This document shows, piece by piece, positions 1 through 9,131 of a DNA stretch of 59,470 bases. This DNA is from Candidatus Kapaibacterium sp. Its GTDB lineage: Bacteria > Bacteroidota > Ignavibacteria > Kapaibacteriales > UBA2268. The notes beneath the pieces are model-generated. The model saw only the letters and a list, made by a program, of their open reading frames with translations. It did not search any database and was not told the origin of the DNA. Location: positions 1 to 59,470 of the forward strand of contig CALBDO010000020.1 of assembly GCA_937927515.1 (NCBI GenBank), given 5' to 3'. Position 1 is the first letter of the stretch, and each line of letters begins with the position of its first letter. The position numbers and the translations under genes were made by a program.

Positions 1-624
1 CAACAAAGATTTTGTAAATGGGTCCAGCAAAGGACTTGTACTGTTTTCACTACATGAAAAAATTAAAAATAACATTAATGGGAATAATATTATCTTTTTC
101 ATTTTTTTCTCCTTTTTCATTGTTAAACAAAGTTATTTAAAAATGAATTAAAGGGAAAGACAATTACGAGTTTTCTTTGGATAAATGCTCGAGTGATTCA
201 AAGAACAATGCTTATTGTTAGGTTACTATGACAGATAAAGAGACCAAGGGAATAAACAACTTTTTCATTAGGAGGGCCACGGCATCTGGAACAAAACAGT
301 TGCGCAAGTAGTAGAGCATCTATCCAACTGGGAAGTGGTTGTGTACCCCCCCCGTGTATAAGTTATTGTTTCACAATGATTTACACAAACAGTACAAGAA
401 GCCAAAATGTTAATTCTCGCATCAGCATTCAAGAGGTATGAGCAAATTTTAGCCCAAAAACTCGCCATTGGAATCATCACCCTACCCAATTACAAAAATA
501 ATAAAAAAAATTAAATTTGCAATAGGGAGGGTATTGTATGAAGTGCCGTTGAAAGCTTGCTGTGCCCAAGGGTTGAGAGTTATCTTTTAAACGGAATCTT
601 ACGATGTTGGAAATATTTATACAC
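1..624. other. Left-end region without a convincing gene
   Basis: No long reading frame with coding character is visible in this stretch. It holds a 28-codon signal-peptide-like stub (54-140), a run of eight C at 346-353 that stands out in AT-rich sequence, and several short stops in all frames. A string near 300-345 resembles a tRNA D-arm but does not fold into a tRNA. The stretch lies downstream of the rluD stop codon and could be decayed sequence or the far end of a neighbouring locus. Confidence 0.5.
54..140 (+). pseudogene. Signal-peptide-like stub, possible gene remnant
   Basis: An ATG at 54 opens 28 codons that begin MKKLKITLMGIILSF and then stop at TAA 138-140. The lysine-rich start followed by a hydrophobic stretch is what an exported protein's signal peptide looks like, but nothing in any frame downstream continues it as a recognisable mature protein. 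It could be the 5' end of a decayed exported-protein gene, a real small membrane peptide, or chance in AT-rich DNA. There is no strong ribosome binding site. Confidence 0.25.
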
Positions 625-1707
625 TTAATTCACCGATTTGTAATTTCTAAGCTTATTGAGCAAGCCTTTGAAATCGTCGGGGAAGTCTATTTCAAAGAGC
701 ATTTTTTGTTTTAGTATTGGATGGTAAAAGCCGAGAGTCTTTGCGTGGAGCATCTGTCTTGTGGTTTCTTGGAGGATTTTAAGGATGAAGTTTTTAAAAC
801 GTGGGTTGTGACCGCCGTAAACAATGCTATTGCCACCGTAAGATGGGTCTCCGAATACGGGATGTCGATAGTGGGAGAAATGGACACGGATTTGATGTGT
901 GCGGCCGGTTCGGAGTTTAATTTTTACGAGAGTGAGATAGTCGAAGCGCTCTACGACCCAGAAGTCTGTAACTGCTGGTTTGCCGCCGGTGCGTACGACA
1001 GCGAAGAGCTTTCTATCGCGTGGGGAGCGGCCGATATCGCCTTCGAAGGTGCCATTGTCATCATCAAAGTTTCCCCAGACCAAAGCGTAGTAATATCGTT
1101 CGACGGTTCTTTTGGAAAATTGTTCCGAGAGTTGTTGATGTATTGCTGGGTCTTTCGAGACGAGCAGTAAACCGGAGGTATTTTTGTCTAAACGATGGAC
1201 AATACCAGGTCGAATCCTACTACTTGCAAAGATTTTGCCTTCGTCTTGTTCTTCTTCCAATTCTTCTAGTTCCTCGCCGGGTATTTCTATCTCCCGACGA
1301 TAGCCAAGATGGAATAAAATTGCATTTACAAGTGTTCCAGTTCTATTCCCATAGCCGGGGTGTGTGACCATTCCAGCAGGTTTGTTTACAATCATTAAAT
1401 ATTCGTCTTCGTAGATTATGTTCAATGGGATTTCTTCGGGGATGAGCTTCAAAGGTGGCAGTCTTCGCAAGCGACAAGTGATTACATCGTTTGGTTTAAC
1501 TTTTTGATTTGCCTTGACTACTTTATTGTTGATGAGGACATCTTTATTTTCTATTGCTTTTTGAACTTTGTTCCGAGAGACATTTCGAAGATGGCGTGCG
1601 AGGAATGTATCGATTCTCTCTGGGACTTTTCCAGGTGGGACAATAATTTCATGCTCGACGATGTAAAAATCGCCCTCGGTTTCAATAATTTTCTCAGTTT
1701 GCTCCAT
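625..1707 (-). CDS. rluD: RluD-family 23S rRNA pseudouridine synthase
   Basis: Large-subunit rRNA pseudouridine synthase of the RluA/RluC/RluD family, about 360 residues. An S4 RNA-binding domain spans about residues 28-85, and the catalytic motif HRLDKNTSG lies at 171-179 with the catalytic Asp at 174. An acidic insertion (about 143-157, many Glu) precedes the motif. The ATG at 1707 (start MEQTEK) is chosen over the upstream in-frame start at 1794 because the S4 domain begins soon after it and it overlaps the lspA stop by 14 bases, which fits translational coupling. It is the last gene of the ileS-dksA/traR-lspA-rluD block, a common order in Bacteroidota. Which uridines are modified cannot be told from sequence. 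Confidence 0.9.
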   Translation of the reverse strand: MEQTEKIIETEGDFYIVEHEIIVPPGKVPERIDTFLARHLRNVSRNKVQKAIENKDVLINNKVVKANQKVKPNDVITCRLRRLPPLKLIPEEIPLNIIYEDEYLMIVNKPAGMVTHPGYGNRTGTLVNAILFHLGYRREIEIPGEELEELEEEQDEGKIFASSRIRPGIVHRLDKNTSGLLLVSKDPAIHQQLSEQFSKRTVERYYYALVWGNFDDDNGTFEGDIGRSPRDRKLFAVVRTGGKPAVTDFWVVERFDYLTLVKIKLRTGRTHQIRVHFSHYRHPVFGDPSYGGNSIVYGGHNPRFKNFILKILQETTRQMLHAKTLGFYHPILKQKMLFEIDFPDDFKGLLNKLRNYKSVN

Positions 1708-2314
1708 CGCCGGGTTCGACTTTAGGATTCCCTTGCCGAAAGAGTGAGGAAAAGCTGGGGATATGTTTATTGAAAATAAGAAGAAGAACGACACCGATAG
1801 AAACGCATGAGTCTGCGACGTTGAAAACTGGCCAGTGTGTATAATTTATGATATTGCCAATGCGTATGTCTGGTATATCTACTTGAATAAAATCAATAAC
1901 CCTACCATAGAACAAAGGTGCATAGTTAAAGATTACACCGTAGAAAACTCTATCGATAAGATTTCCAACGGCACCAGCAAAAATCAAGCCGAAAGCTAAT
2001 TGGATAACAAAAGGAGATTCAGAAATTTTGTGAAGCAAAATCCCAATTAAAATGCTTGCAATGATGGAGAAAATGCTTAGAAAAATTTTGAACTCGCCAA
2101 ACTGAATTCCAAAAGCCATTCCAGCGTTTTCGACATAGACGAATTTTACTACTTCGCCAATGATTTTTATCTCTGGCTTTTCTTGTGAAATAACGTAGTA
2201 TTCATTATTGATGTGTTGAACCTGAAAGTAATTGTAAATCATTTGTTTGGATACTTGGTCGAGAAGAATTAAAACAAAAGATATAAAGAATATGATTTTA
2301 GTGCTTCGTGCCAT
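1694..2314 (-). CDS. lspA: Lipoprotein signal peptidase (signal peptidase II)
   Basis: Membrane aspartyl protease that removes signal peptides from diacylglyceryl-modified prolipoproteins. The 206-residue chain has four hydrophobic segments and both catalytic Asp boxes, GNLIDR (Asp121) and FNVADS (Asp168). It is longer than the usual 160-170 residues, with an extended first periplasmic loop and a polar C-terminal tail of about 20 residues. It lies between the DksA/TraR gene and rluD, overlaps rluD by 14 bases, and is probably cotranscribed with them. Lipoproteins are expected in this diderm. Confidence 0.95.
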   Translation of the reverse strand: MARSTKIIFFISFVLILLDQVSKQMIYNYFQVQHINNEYYVISQEKPEIKIIGEVVKFVYVENAGMAFGIQFGEFKIFLSIFSIIASILIGILLHKISESPFVIQLAFGLIFAGAVGNLIDRVFYGVIFNYAPLFYGRVIDFIQVDIPDIRIGNIINYTHWPVFNVADSCVSIGVVLLLIFNKHIPSFSSLFRQGNPKVEPGDGAN

Positions 2315-2443
2315 AGTAGTTAGAAATAAAAGTGATAAAGAATTGCAAAAAATCGAAAGGTTAATTTAAACTCACATTTATGGCAAATTCCAAACTGGAT
2401 GTCGACTTTATACACAGTAAACAATTTTTGATAATTTGATAAA

Positions 2444-3460
2444 TCATTTAATAACAGGCTCAATTCTATCAATCCCGTCTTCTGGACATTTTTTATGTAT
2501 TTTGTATGAGGCGGAGAGTGTCGTAATTGGAACTGCAAGTAGTCTTTCCTTTGCAATTAAAATACCACATACACGGCAGATACCATAGGTTTTGTCATCA
2601 ATACGTTTCAAAGCTTCGTCGAGTTTTTTTATGTATTCATTTATTCGCTGGATTTGAGCATAAACTTTTTCTTTCTCAAATATTTCAGAGCCTTGCTCTG
2701 CCATATGCATAGAGTAAATGGAGCCCTCCTCGGCTAAATCGTATGCATTCAAGTCCTCGAGTCTTTCGCGGAGCATATTAAGTTCTTCGAGTGCTTCTTT
2801 TTTGACTTCGAGAATTCTTTTACGAAATACTTCGAGTTCTTCGTCGGAGTAGCGGACTTTGGGTTTTTGTGGGGTTGTTTTTTTGGCTTCTTCCGCAGCT
2901 TTCTCTTCCTCTAATTGTTGCTCATATTTTTTCCTCTCGGCTTCGGAGAGCTTTTTCTTTGCACTCGGTTTAGTGATTTTTACAACTTGCTCCTCGTCGA
3001 TTTTGGTTTCTTCTTTGGTTGCAATTCTTTCCTCTTTTGCTTTAGCTGTAGTCTTGCCCCTATTTTCTTTCTTCGACGTAGAGACTTCTACTGCGTCGGA
3101 TTTCCTTCGAGTACTTTTGGTTGATACAGAACTTTTATCTTTTTCTGTTGGTATTTCCTTCGAAGTCTTTTTGGCTTCGGCTGGTGATGCTTTCTTTGCT
3201 TTATCGCTTGCAGTTTTGCTGCTTTTGGCTTTTGTTTCCTCTTCATTGCCCTTTTTTGGTTTGCTTGGGCTCTTGTTTTCTTGGATAGAAATAGAAGTCA
3301 TTGCATTAGAGGAATCATATTTAAAGGTTTTTTCTTCCTGGTCCTTTGTATCGGGTTGTGTTGTTTTTTTGCGTGGCTTGCAAACTCGTTTTGGTTTTGT
3401 TGGTTCCAATTTGTTAGGTTTCGGTAAATTCTCTTGTTCAATTTTCTTTTTTGCTGGCAT
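2444..3460 (-). CDS. DksA/TraR-family protein with long basic N-terminal tail
   Basis: The C-terminal third (about residues 205-338) is a DksA/TraR-type coiled coil followed by a zinc-finger-like segment; such proteins bind in the RNA polymerase secondary channel. The first 200 residues are low-complexity, Lys/Glu/Ser/Thr/Pro-rich and probably disordered. The finger keeps the first CxxC pair (Cys295, Cys298), but the second pair, expected 17 residues later, is Ser316 and Tyr319, so canonical zinc binding is doubtful; a Cys at 325 could substitute. Loss of finger cysteines is familiar in Bacteroidota relatives (family knowledge). It lies between ileS and lspA. The opposite-strand open frames over the Lys-rich region are shadows. 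Confidence 0.85.
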   Translation of the reverse strand: MPAKKKIEQENLPKPNKLEPTKPKRVCKPRKKTTQPDTKDQEEKTFKYDSSNAMTSISIQENKSPSKPKKGNEEETKAKSSKTASDKAKKASPAEAKKTSKEIPTEKDKSSVSTKSTRRKSDAVEVSTSKKENRGKTTAKAKEERIATKEETKIDEEQVVKITKPSAKKKLSEAERKKYEQQLEEEKAAEEAKKTTPQKPKVRYSDEELEVFRKRILEVKKEALEELNMLRERLEDLNAYDLAEEGSIYSMHMAEQGSEIFEKEKVYAQIQRINEYIKKLDEALKRIDDKTYGICRVCGILIAKERLLAVPITTLSASYKIHKKCPEDGIDRIEPVIK

Positions 3461-3505
3461 AGTAACCTCTAAGAAAATACAATATAATAAATTTTATGTA
3501 TTGAA

Positions 3506-6500
3506 TCATTTTGATAATTTGTTAATCTTTACATTTAGTTCTTTCCCGTCAATTTCGATTTTCACTGAATTTTCAATATTGTCTTTAAACTCCATTTTTT
3601 CGGCTAATGTTTCGGTAATTATATATTTCTTCATAGCGATAAGAGACTGATGAAAGTCATCGGGTACGCATGCATAAATTTCAATGCGGTCTGTCACTTC
3701 GAACCCAGAATCCTTGCGTAGTTTCTGTATGCGATTGATAAACTCTCGGGCTATTCCTTCGTTGCGGAGCTCCTCGCTGATATGAGTATCGAGAGCAACT
3801 GTGATGTTATTTTCTGTTCCAACAAGCCAACCTTCGAGTGTATCGCTGAATATTTCAACATCCTCGATTTGCAATACTTGTTTTGTTCCTTGCACATCGA
3901 CTTCGAGTGAGCCAGTGGTTTCGAGCTCGACGATTTCCCGATGCGACAAATTTTTAATTAATTCTGCAACTGCTTGTGTCAATTTGCCAAACTTCTTACC
4001 AATTACTTTGAAGTTTGGTTTTGCTTTTTTCTTTACAAATTCAGTATCGGCAGAGACATACTCTATTTCTTTGACATTGATTTCTTCCTTGATTACATCC
4101 TCGAAGTATTGTATGTTTCTCCGTTGCTGTGGGTTCAGAACTGGCACCAAAATTCTTTGCAAGGGCTGGCGAGTGCGAATTTTTGCTTTTTCCCGAAGAG
4201 AGCGCGTGATTTTAACGATTGTTTGGGCAAGCCACATTTTTTCTTCCAATTCGATATCGATAAGAGATTCGTCGTACACTGGAAAGGTAAGTAAGTGCAC
4301 AGATTCTGGCTGGTCTGGTTTGCGAAGTCTTCGATAAAGTACCTCCGAGAGAAATGGGGCAGCAGGAGCCATCAGAGCCGTGATATTCAAAAGCACATGG
4401 TGAAGCGTTTGATATGCAGAGAGTTTCTCTTCGTCGTTTTCCCCTTTCCAAAATCTTCTACGATTTCGCCTGATGTACCAATTTGAAAGTTCGTCGATAA
4501 CGAAAGATTGAATTGCTCTGAACGCTCGTGTGAGCTCGTACTCGTCCATATTTTTGCGAACTTCTCGGATTAATGTATTGAGTCGGGAGATAATCCATCG
4601 GTCGATTTCTAATCTACTTTCAACTGGTATCAATGATTCCTCGCCAGAGTATTTGTCTATATTAGCATAAAGAGAAAAGAAGAGGTAAGAATTGACCAAG
4701 GAGCGAAAGAAATCGGAAAGAATTGTTTTTTCAATGTCCTCTTCGTTGAAAAGAGTTGCTTTCCAAGGCGGATTGTTTACCAACAAGTACCAACGAACGG
4801 CGTCGGCGCTATACTTTTCCATAACTTCGAATGGGTCGATTACGTTGCCTTTGGACTTGGACATTTTTTCGCCTTTTTTGTCGAGTATCAACTCATTGAC
4901 AACGATACTTTTGAATGCTGGTTTGCCGAAGATTGCAGTGGCTATATTGTGTAGTGTATAGAACCAACCGCGAGTTTGGTCGACGCCCTCGGCTATGAAG
5001 TCAGCGGGGAAACTTTTCTCGAAAAGCTCTTGGTTTTCGAAAGGATAGTGAAATTGTGCAAAAGGCATAGCCCCAGAGTCGAACCATACGTCGATAACTT
5101 CGGCGACGCGTCTGAAAATTTTCCCGTTTCGTTCGAAATAGATTTTATCTACAAAGGGCTTGTGCAAGTCTATTTCGATATCCGAATCTTTTATATAAAT
5201 TCGATTTCCTCTCTCGTCGAGAAGAAATCCTTGCTTTAGTTCTTCTATAGAACCAACGGCAAAGCTTTCTGTTCCATCTTCGGAGACCCAGATTGGCAGT
5301 GGAGTACCCCAATATCTATCGCGAGATAAGGACCAATCCTTTACTTCAGCAAGCCAATTGCCGAAGCGACCAGTTCCAATCTCTGGTGGTTGCCAGAAGA
5401 TTTGCTTATTCAGTTCAATCATTTCGTCGCGGTATACGGGCGATTTAATGAACCAAGACTCGCGGGCGTAATACATTATTGGATTGCCAGTTCGCCAGCA
5501 ATGTGGGTAACTATGGACATAATCGAAACTTGCTTTGTAGACCTTGCCCATTTGCTTCAGTGCCTTGATGATGTCGCGGTCTGCTCCCTCTTCCTTGTGG
5601 TCGGGATAAACGAAATCCTTTATTGCACGACCAGCAAATTCGCCCATATCTTCGGTAAAATGTCCGTTTGGTGTGACGGGCTGAATAAATGGAATTTTAT
5701 ACTTTTTGTGCATTTCGTAGTCGTCTTCTCCAAAAGCTGGAGCAATGTGGACAATTCCGCTACCCTCTTCTGTGGAAACAAAATCGCCCGGTAATACTGT
5801 TAATGCCTGTGGATATGCTTGTTTGTCGATTTTGGCATACGGGAAAATCTGCTCGTATTCAGTCGAGACCAATTGCTTCCCTTTGAATTTCATAATCACT
5901 TGAGTTTCGCCTTCGAGCACCGATAGCCGACTCTCTGCGAGAACCAAGCGTAGGACTTCTTCTATATCTTTTACCTTTCGTTTGTTTTCGACAAGGACAT
6001 AATCGATATCCTCGCCCACTGCCATAGCAACATTTGCTAGCAGTGTCCAAGGTGTAGTTGTCCAAACTAACAAATGGGAGCCAACAATCTCTGGAATAGG
6101 TGAGTTGAGAATTTTGGGAATTATGAAAAGATTTGGGTCTCGTACTTCCTTGTAACCAAGAGAGAGCTCGTGACTGCTCAAAGGAGTTTCAATTGTCGGG
6201 GACTGAGGTACGACTTTGAAGCCTTTGTAGATAAGTCCTTTATCGAAGAATTGCTTCAATGCCCACCACAGAGACTCGATGTATTCGTTTGTGCAAGTCA
6301 CATATGCTTTGTCCATATCGAGCCAATAGCCCATACGTCGAGTCAAATCGCGCCAGCCTTGGTTCATTTCAATGTTGTAGTAGACAAACTCTTTGCACTT
6401 CTGATTGAACTTATCTATTCCGTACTTTTCAATATCTGCTTTGGTCTTGAAACCAAGCATTTGTTCTACGGCAAGTTCGACCGGTAGGCCGTGTGTGTCC

Positions 6501-6754
6501 CAACCAGCTTGACGACGGACGTAATAGCCTTGCATAGTTTTATAACGGCAAACGGTATCCTTTATGGTTCTTGCCATAAGGTGGTGCAAGCCGGGCTTGC
6601 CGTTCACAGTTGGTGGTCCTTCGTAAAAACTAAAAAATGGAGCATCTTTTCTAAGTTCAAGAGATTTTTCAAAGATTTTATTCTTCTCCCAAAATTCAAG
6701 AATTTCGTGCTCAAGTTCAGAAAAATTGTATTTCTCTGGAAGCGTTTCAAACAT
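3506..6754 (-). CDS. ileS: Isoleucyl-tRNA synthetase
   Basis: Charges tRNA-Ile. At about 1082 residues it is longer than E. coli IleS. The class I signature appears as GLHHL after NGKP (about residues 51-59) and the KMSKS loop as EKMSKSKGN. The NGKPG-HH form and length match the eukaryote-like second clade of bacterial IleS (family knowledge), which is often insensitive to mupirocin; that last point is inference. ATG 6754 (MFETLPEKYNF) is chosen because upstream codons to 6820 encode an atypical hydrophobic stretch. It is the first gene of the ileS-dksA/traR-lspA-rluD group and is divergent from the LD-carboxypeptidase gene. Confidence 0.97.
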   Translation of the reverse strand: MFETLPEKYNFSELEHEILEFWEKNKIFEKSLELRKDAPFFSFYEGPPTVNGKPGLHHLMARTIKDTVCRYKTMQGYYVRRQAGWDTHGLPVELAVEQMLGFKTKADIEKYGIDKFNQKCKEFVYYNIEMNQGWRDLTRRMGYWLDMDKAYVTCTNEYIESLWWALKQFFDKGLIYKGFKVVPQSPTIETPLSSHELSLGYKEVRDPNLFIIPKILNSPIPEIVGSHLLVWTTTPWTLLANVAMAVGEDIDYVLVENKRKVKDIEEVLRLVLAESRLSVLEGETQVIMKFKGKQLVSTEYEQIFPYAKIDKQAYPQALTVLPGDFVSTEEGSGIVHIAPAFGEDDYEMHKKYKIPFIQPVTPNGHFTEDMGEFAGRAIKDFVYPDHKEEGADRDIIKALKQMGKVYKASFDYVHSYPHCWRTGNPIMYYARESWFIKSPVYRDEMIELNKQIFWQPPEIGTGRFGNWLAEVKDWSLSRDRYWGTPLPIWVSEDGTESFAVGSIEELKQGFLLDERGNRIYIKDSDIEIDLHKPFVDKIYFERNGKIFRRVAEVIDVWFDSGAMPFAQFHYPFENQELFEKSFPADFIAEGVDQTRGWFYTLHNIATAIFGKPAFKSIVVNELILDKKGEKMSKSKGNVIDPFEVMEKYSADAVRWYLLVNNPPWKATLFNEEDIEKTILSDFFRSLVNSYLFFSLYANIDKYSGEESLIPVESRLEIDRWIISRLNTLIREVRKNMDEYELTRAFRAIQSFVIDELSNWYIRRNRRRFWKGENDEEKLSAYQTLHHVLLNITALMAPAAPFLSEVLYRRLRKPDQPESVHLLTFPVYDESLIDIELEEKMWLAQTIVKITRSLREKAKIRTRQPLQRILVPVLNPQQRRNIQYFEDVIKEEINVKEIEYVSADTEFVKKKAKPNFKVIGKKFGKLTQAVAELIKNLSHREIVELETTGSLEVDVQGTKQVLQIEDVEIFSDTLEGWLVGTENNITVALDTHISEELRNEGIAREFINRIQKLRKDSGFEVTDRIEIYACVPDDFHQSLIAMKKYIITETLAEKMEFKDNIENSVKIEIDGKELNVKINKLSK

Positions 6755-6905
6755 TTTTGGTCCCAAAAAATAGACAACAAAATTAATAATTATTAAGGAT
6801 TTAACAAAGTAAAAATGCAAGGACTTCGTTGTTTTTTGGTGAAATATTTAAAACAATCAAAATTTCTCTTTATTTTTTATTTTGCTTTTTGTAAATGGCA
6901 TTATT

Positions 6906-7955
6906 ATGAATTCGAGGAGGACTTTTCTTGGTATTTTTGGATTAAGTTTGTTCAGTTTCTCTTTTGAAAAAAGCATAAAAAAATATGTCCAAAATGAATC
7001 TACGAAACCGATGATTAAACCAAATGCATTAAGGAAGAACGACATTGTCGGGGTAGTTGCTCCTGGCACTGCTGTCCCTAGCCCAGACGATTTATTTCGT
7101 GCAAAGGAAATACTCGAAAAGTTGGAGCTACGCCCAAAGTTTGCTCAAAGTATTGCAAAAGGAAGTGGCTATCGCACTCGCTCGGCTCAAGAGCGAGTGG
7201 ACGAACTTATGGCTATGTTCCTCGATAGCGATGTTAGGGCAATTTTTACGATTCGCGGTGGTTATGGCTCTGCTCAGCTTTTGGACAAAATCGACTATTC
7301 GATTGTGCGAAACAATCCTAAAATCTTCCTTGGCTACAGCGATATAACTTCTTTGCATATTGCTTTAAACAAATTCGCCAATTTAGTTACATTTCACGGA
7401 CCAGTCCTTCTATCCCCATTTTCGCAATACACTTATGAATGTTTGTACACAATTTTATTTGGCATAAATAAAAAGCCAATAATTGAAAATCCAACTGAAA
7501 CCAATGCACTTCGGGTAAATCATTACATACGAACAATTAACCCCGGAAAAGCTACGGGAGTAGTCATCGGAGGCAATCTTTCCATTATTTCCTCTTTACT
7601 CGGTACACCATATCAATATCAATTCGACGATGCAATTCTTTTGCTGGAGGATGTCCAAGAGGAGCCCTATCGTATAGATAGAATGTTGAACCAACTCCGA
7701 TTGGCTGGCATCCTTCAAAGGGTTAATGGTTTGGTTTTTGGTGAATGCAGAGATTGTATTGCCACCTCGGCAAATGTTTGGGATTTGTCGCTTGGGGAGG
7801 TCCTCGATTATTATTTCTCGCCATTGCGAAAGCCATCCTGCTATGGATTGTGCATCGGGCACACACCCGACCAGGCGACTTTTGCCATCGGTGCAAGAGC
7901 AGAATTTGATGCAGATGCCGGCAAAATTGTTTACTTGGAAGATGTAGTTGTGTGA
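6906..7955 (+). CDS. LD-carboxypeptidase (peptidase S66 family), Tat-type signal
   Basis: Serine peptidase of the S66/LdcA family that trims the terminal D-Ala from murein tetrapeptides during peptidoglycan recycling or remodelling. The nucleophile is in GYSDIT (Ser145 from ATG 6906); downstream GEC and GHT segments supply the Glu and His positions. The N-terminus reads SRRTFLG followed by a hydrophobic run, a plausible twin-arginine export signal, which would place the enzyme outside the cytoplasm unlike E. coli LdcA. An in-frame TTG at 6882 is the only alternative start. The 3' end overlaps the convergent CPBP gene by 25 bases. Confidence 0.88.
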   Translation: MNSRRTFLGIFGLSLFSFSFEKSIKKYVQNESTKPMIKPNALRKNDIVGVVAPGTAVPSPDDLFRAKEILEKLELRPKFAQSIAKGSGYRTRSAQERVDELMAMFLDSDVRAIFTIRGGYGSAQLLDKIDYSIVRNNPKIFLGYSDITSLHIALNKFANLVTFHGPVLLSPFSQYTYECLYTILFGINKKPIIENPTETNALRVNHYIRTINPGKATGVVIGGNLSIISSLLGTPYQYQFDDAILLLEDVQEEPYRIDRMLNQLRLAGILQRVNGLVFGECRDCIATSANVWDLSLGEVLDYYFSPLRKPSCYGLCIGHTPDQATFAIGARAEFDADAGKIVYLEDVVV

Positions 7956-8818
7956 TTTACTTCAAATTTACAAGTGTATTTCTCTCGTAACATTTTAGAG
8001 ACAATCTCGGGGCAAGGAACAAACCTTGTGGAAACGATATAGGCTGATATCAATAGCAGAATAGTTGCAACCAAGCCACCCTCGATACCAAAACTTCCAC
8101 CAAACAATATTGGCTCGAGTAGTGTTATATTTGTTTCGAAAATTGATGTGCCAGTGTTTATCCCACTCATTGGAGAACCAAGTAGCAATCCTTGCCATAA
8201 GTTCCAACCAAAGTGAAATCCTATAGAAAGCCAAAGTAGACCAGTCTTTACATACATAAGTCCGAGGATAACCCCAGCAAGGAAGATATTTATAAATGCA
8301 ACGACACCAATGTTTGGGTTGAATATATGGGCAATGGCAAAGACAATCGAGCTGGCGAATATCCCCAAAACGTTGCCTTTCTTGTCGACAAGCAATTGAA
8401 AAAGAATACCACGAAAGATTAGTTCTTCGTTTAAGCTGAGGAAGCCAATATAATAAGCAGATTTCAGGAGTTTCCCAATGGATATTTCTATTGGCTTAAT
8501 TCCATGTATAAAAACCACAAAGAAGACTGGTAAAAACAAAAGAAACGGGAGAAAAAATCCAAAAATAAAATGTGGAAGAGTATATTTATTCGGGAGCAAA
8601 CCAAAAAAATGCCAAGGTCGATAATTTTTAAAGACAATCACAACAAAATTGCTTAGAAAAGAGCTAAATGCAATGGTTATTGGAATAAGCTCCGAGGAGG
8701 AAAGGTTTAGCGCATAGACAATATACAAAAGAAAAAACAAGGTCAAGGTAAAAATAATAAAAGCGCCCCACCAGTTATGTTTAGCAGCGACTTTCGATAG
8801 AATTTTAAAACTAACCAT
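7931..8818 (-). CDS. CPBP-family intramembrane metalloprotease (CAAX/ABI type)
   Basis: Polytopic membrane protein of 295 residues with the CPBP signature: NEELIFRG (Glu131, Glu132, Arg136), His164 in AHIFNPN, and HFGWN further on, which together form the metal site. Bacterial members are mostly uncharacterised, and some give immunity or process membrane substrates. The start overlaps the end of the upstream small HicB-like gene by 8 bases, so the two are probably co-translated. The 3' end overlaps the LD-carboxypeptidase gene on the other strand. The substrate is unknown. Confidence 0.85.
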   Translation of the reverse strand: MVSFKILSKVAAKHNWWGAFIIFTLTLFFLLYIVYALNLSSSELIPITIAFSSFLSNFVVIVFKNYRPWHFFGLLPNKYTLPHFIFGFFLPFLLFLPVFFVVFIHGIKPIEISIGKLLKSAYYIGFLSLNEELIFRGILFQLLVDKKGNVLGIFASSIVFAIAHIFNPNIGVVAFINIFLAGVILGLMYVKTGLLWLSIGFHFGWNLWQGLLLGSPMSGINTGTSIFETNITLLEPILFGGSFGIEGGLVATILLLISAYIVSTRFVPCPEIVSKMLREKYTCKFEVNHTTTSSK

Positions 8819-9026
8819 CAGTATTTTTGGGGGTCTGCATCGATTTCAACTCTTGAATATGCTTTTCGATTGCTTTGCGCATTAGCATAACTACTTGTTC
8901 GTGTTCGCTACCGTTTATCATTAAGTTCAACTGAGGGCAGTAAGATGCATAGTCGTTTTCACCTCGACGACGTACATAGATTTCATAATCATAAAAATCT
9001 GTGGATTTTGATTTTTCAACACTCAT
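8811..9026 (-). CDS. Small HicB-like protein
   Basis: A 71-residue protein with a short beta-strand pattern and a segment DYASYCPQLNL followed by an amphipathic helix ending in IEKHIQELK. This resembles the partial RNase H-like fold of HicB antitoxins and the UPF0150 group. No HicA-type toxin and no DNA-binding domain is present here. It overlaps the CPBP protease start by 8 bases, suggesting a two-gene unit. The assignment rests on fold-like pattern only; function unknown. Confidence 0.6.
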   Translation of the reverse strand: MSVEKSKSTDFYDYEIYVRRRGENDYASYCPQLNLMINGSEHEQVVMLMRKAIEKHIQELKSMQTPKNTDG

Positions 9027-9099
9027 TGCAAATATTAAATAAAAAAAAGCAAATTAAAAAATACCATAGAAAAAATGCACAAAAATTCCTAAATATTGC

Positions 9100-9107
9100 T
9101 AATTTTG
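9100..9107 (+). promoter_or_regulatory. Putative Bacteroidota-type -7 box (TAATTTTG)
   Basis: TAATTTTG matches the TAnnTTTG -7 element and ends 24 bases before the trkA-like start codon. No good -33 TTTG is seen 19-21 bases upstream, so support is partial. The same CTAATTTTG string precedes hslV and ispD at nearly the same distance. Confidence 0.35.
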
Positions 9108-9131
9108 TTGCTTACAAATGTTAGAAAACAA

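Noticed and set aside
295-355. tRNA-like string (GTAGAGCATCTATCCAAC and following) in the left non-coding stretch
   Set aside because: Only the D-arm-like part matches; the anticodon and acceptor stems do not pair and no T-loop GGTTC is found.
2859-3650. Long plus-strand reading frame of 263 codons over the dksA/traR gene
   Set aside because: It is the mirror of a lysine/glutamate-rich coding region; the composition follows the real gene on the other strand.
8811-9026. Toxin-antitoxin locus
   Set aside because: Only a HicB-like fold is suggested; no HicA-type toxin frame and no DNA-binding domain in or next to the gene.
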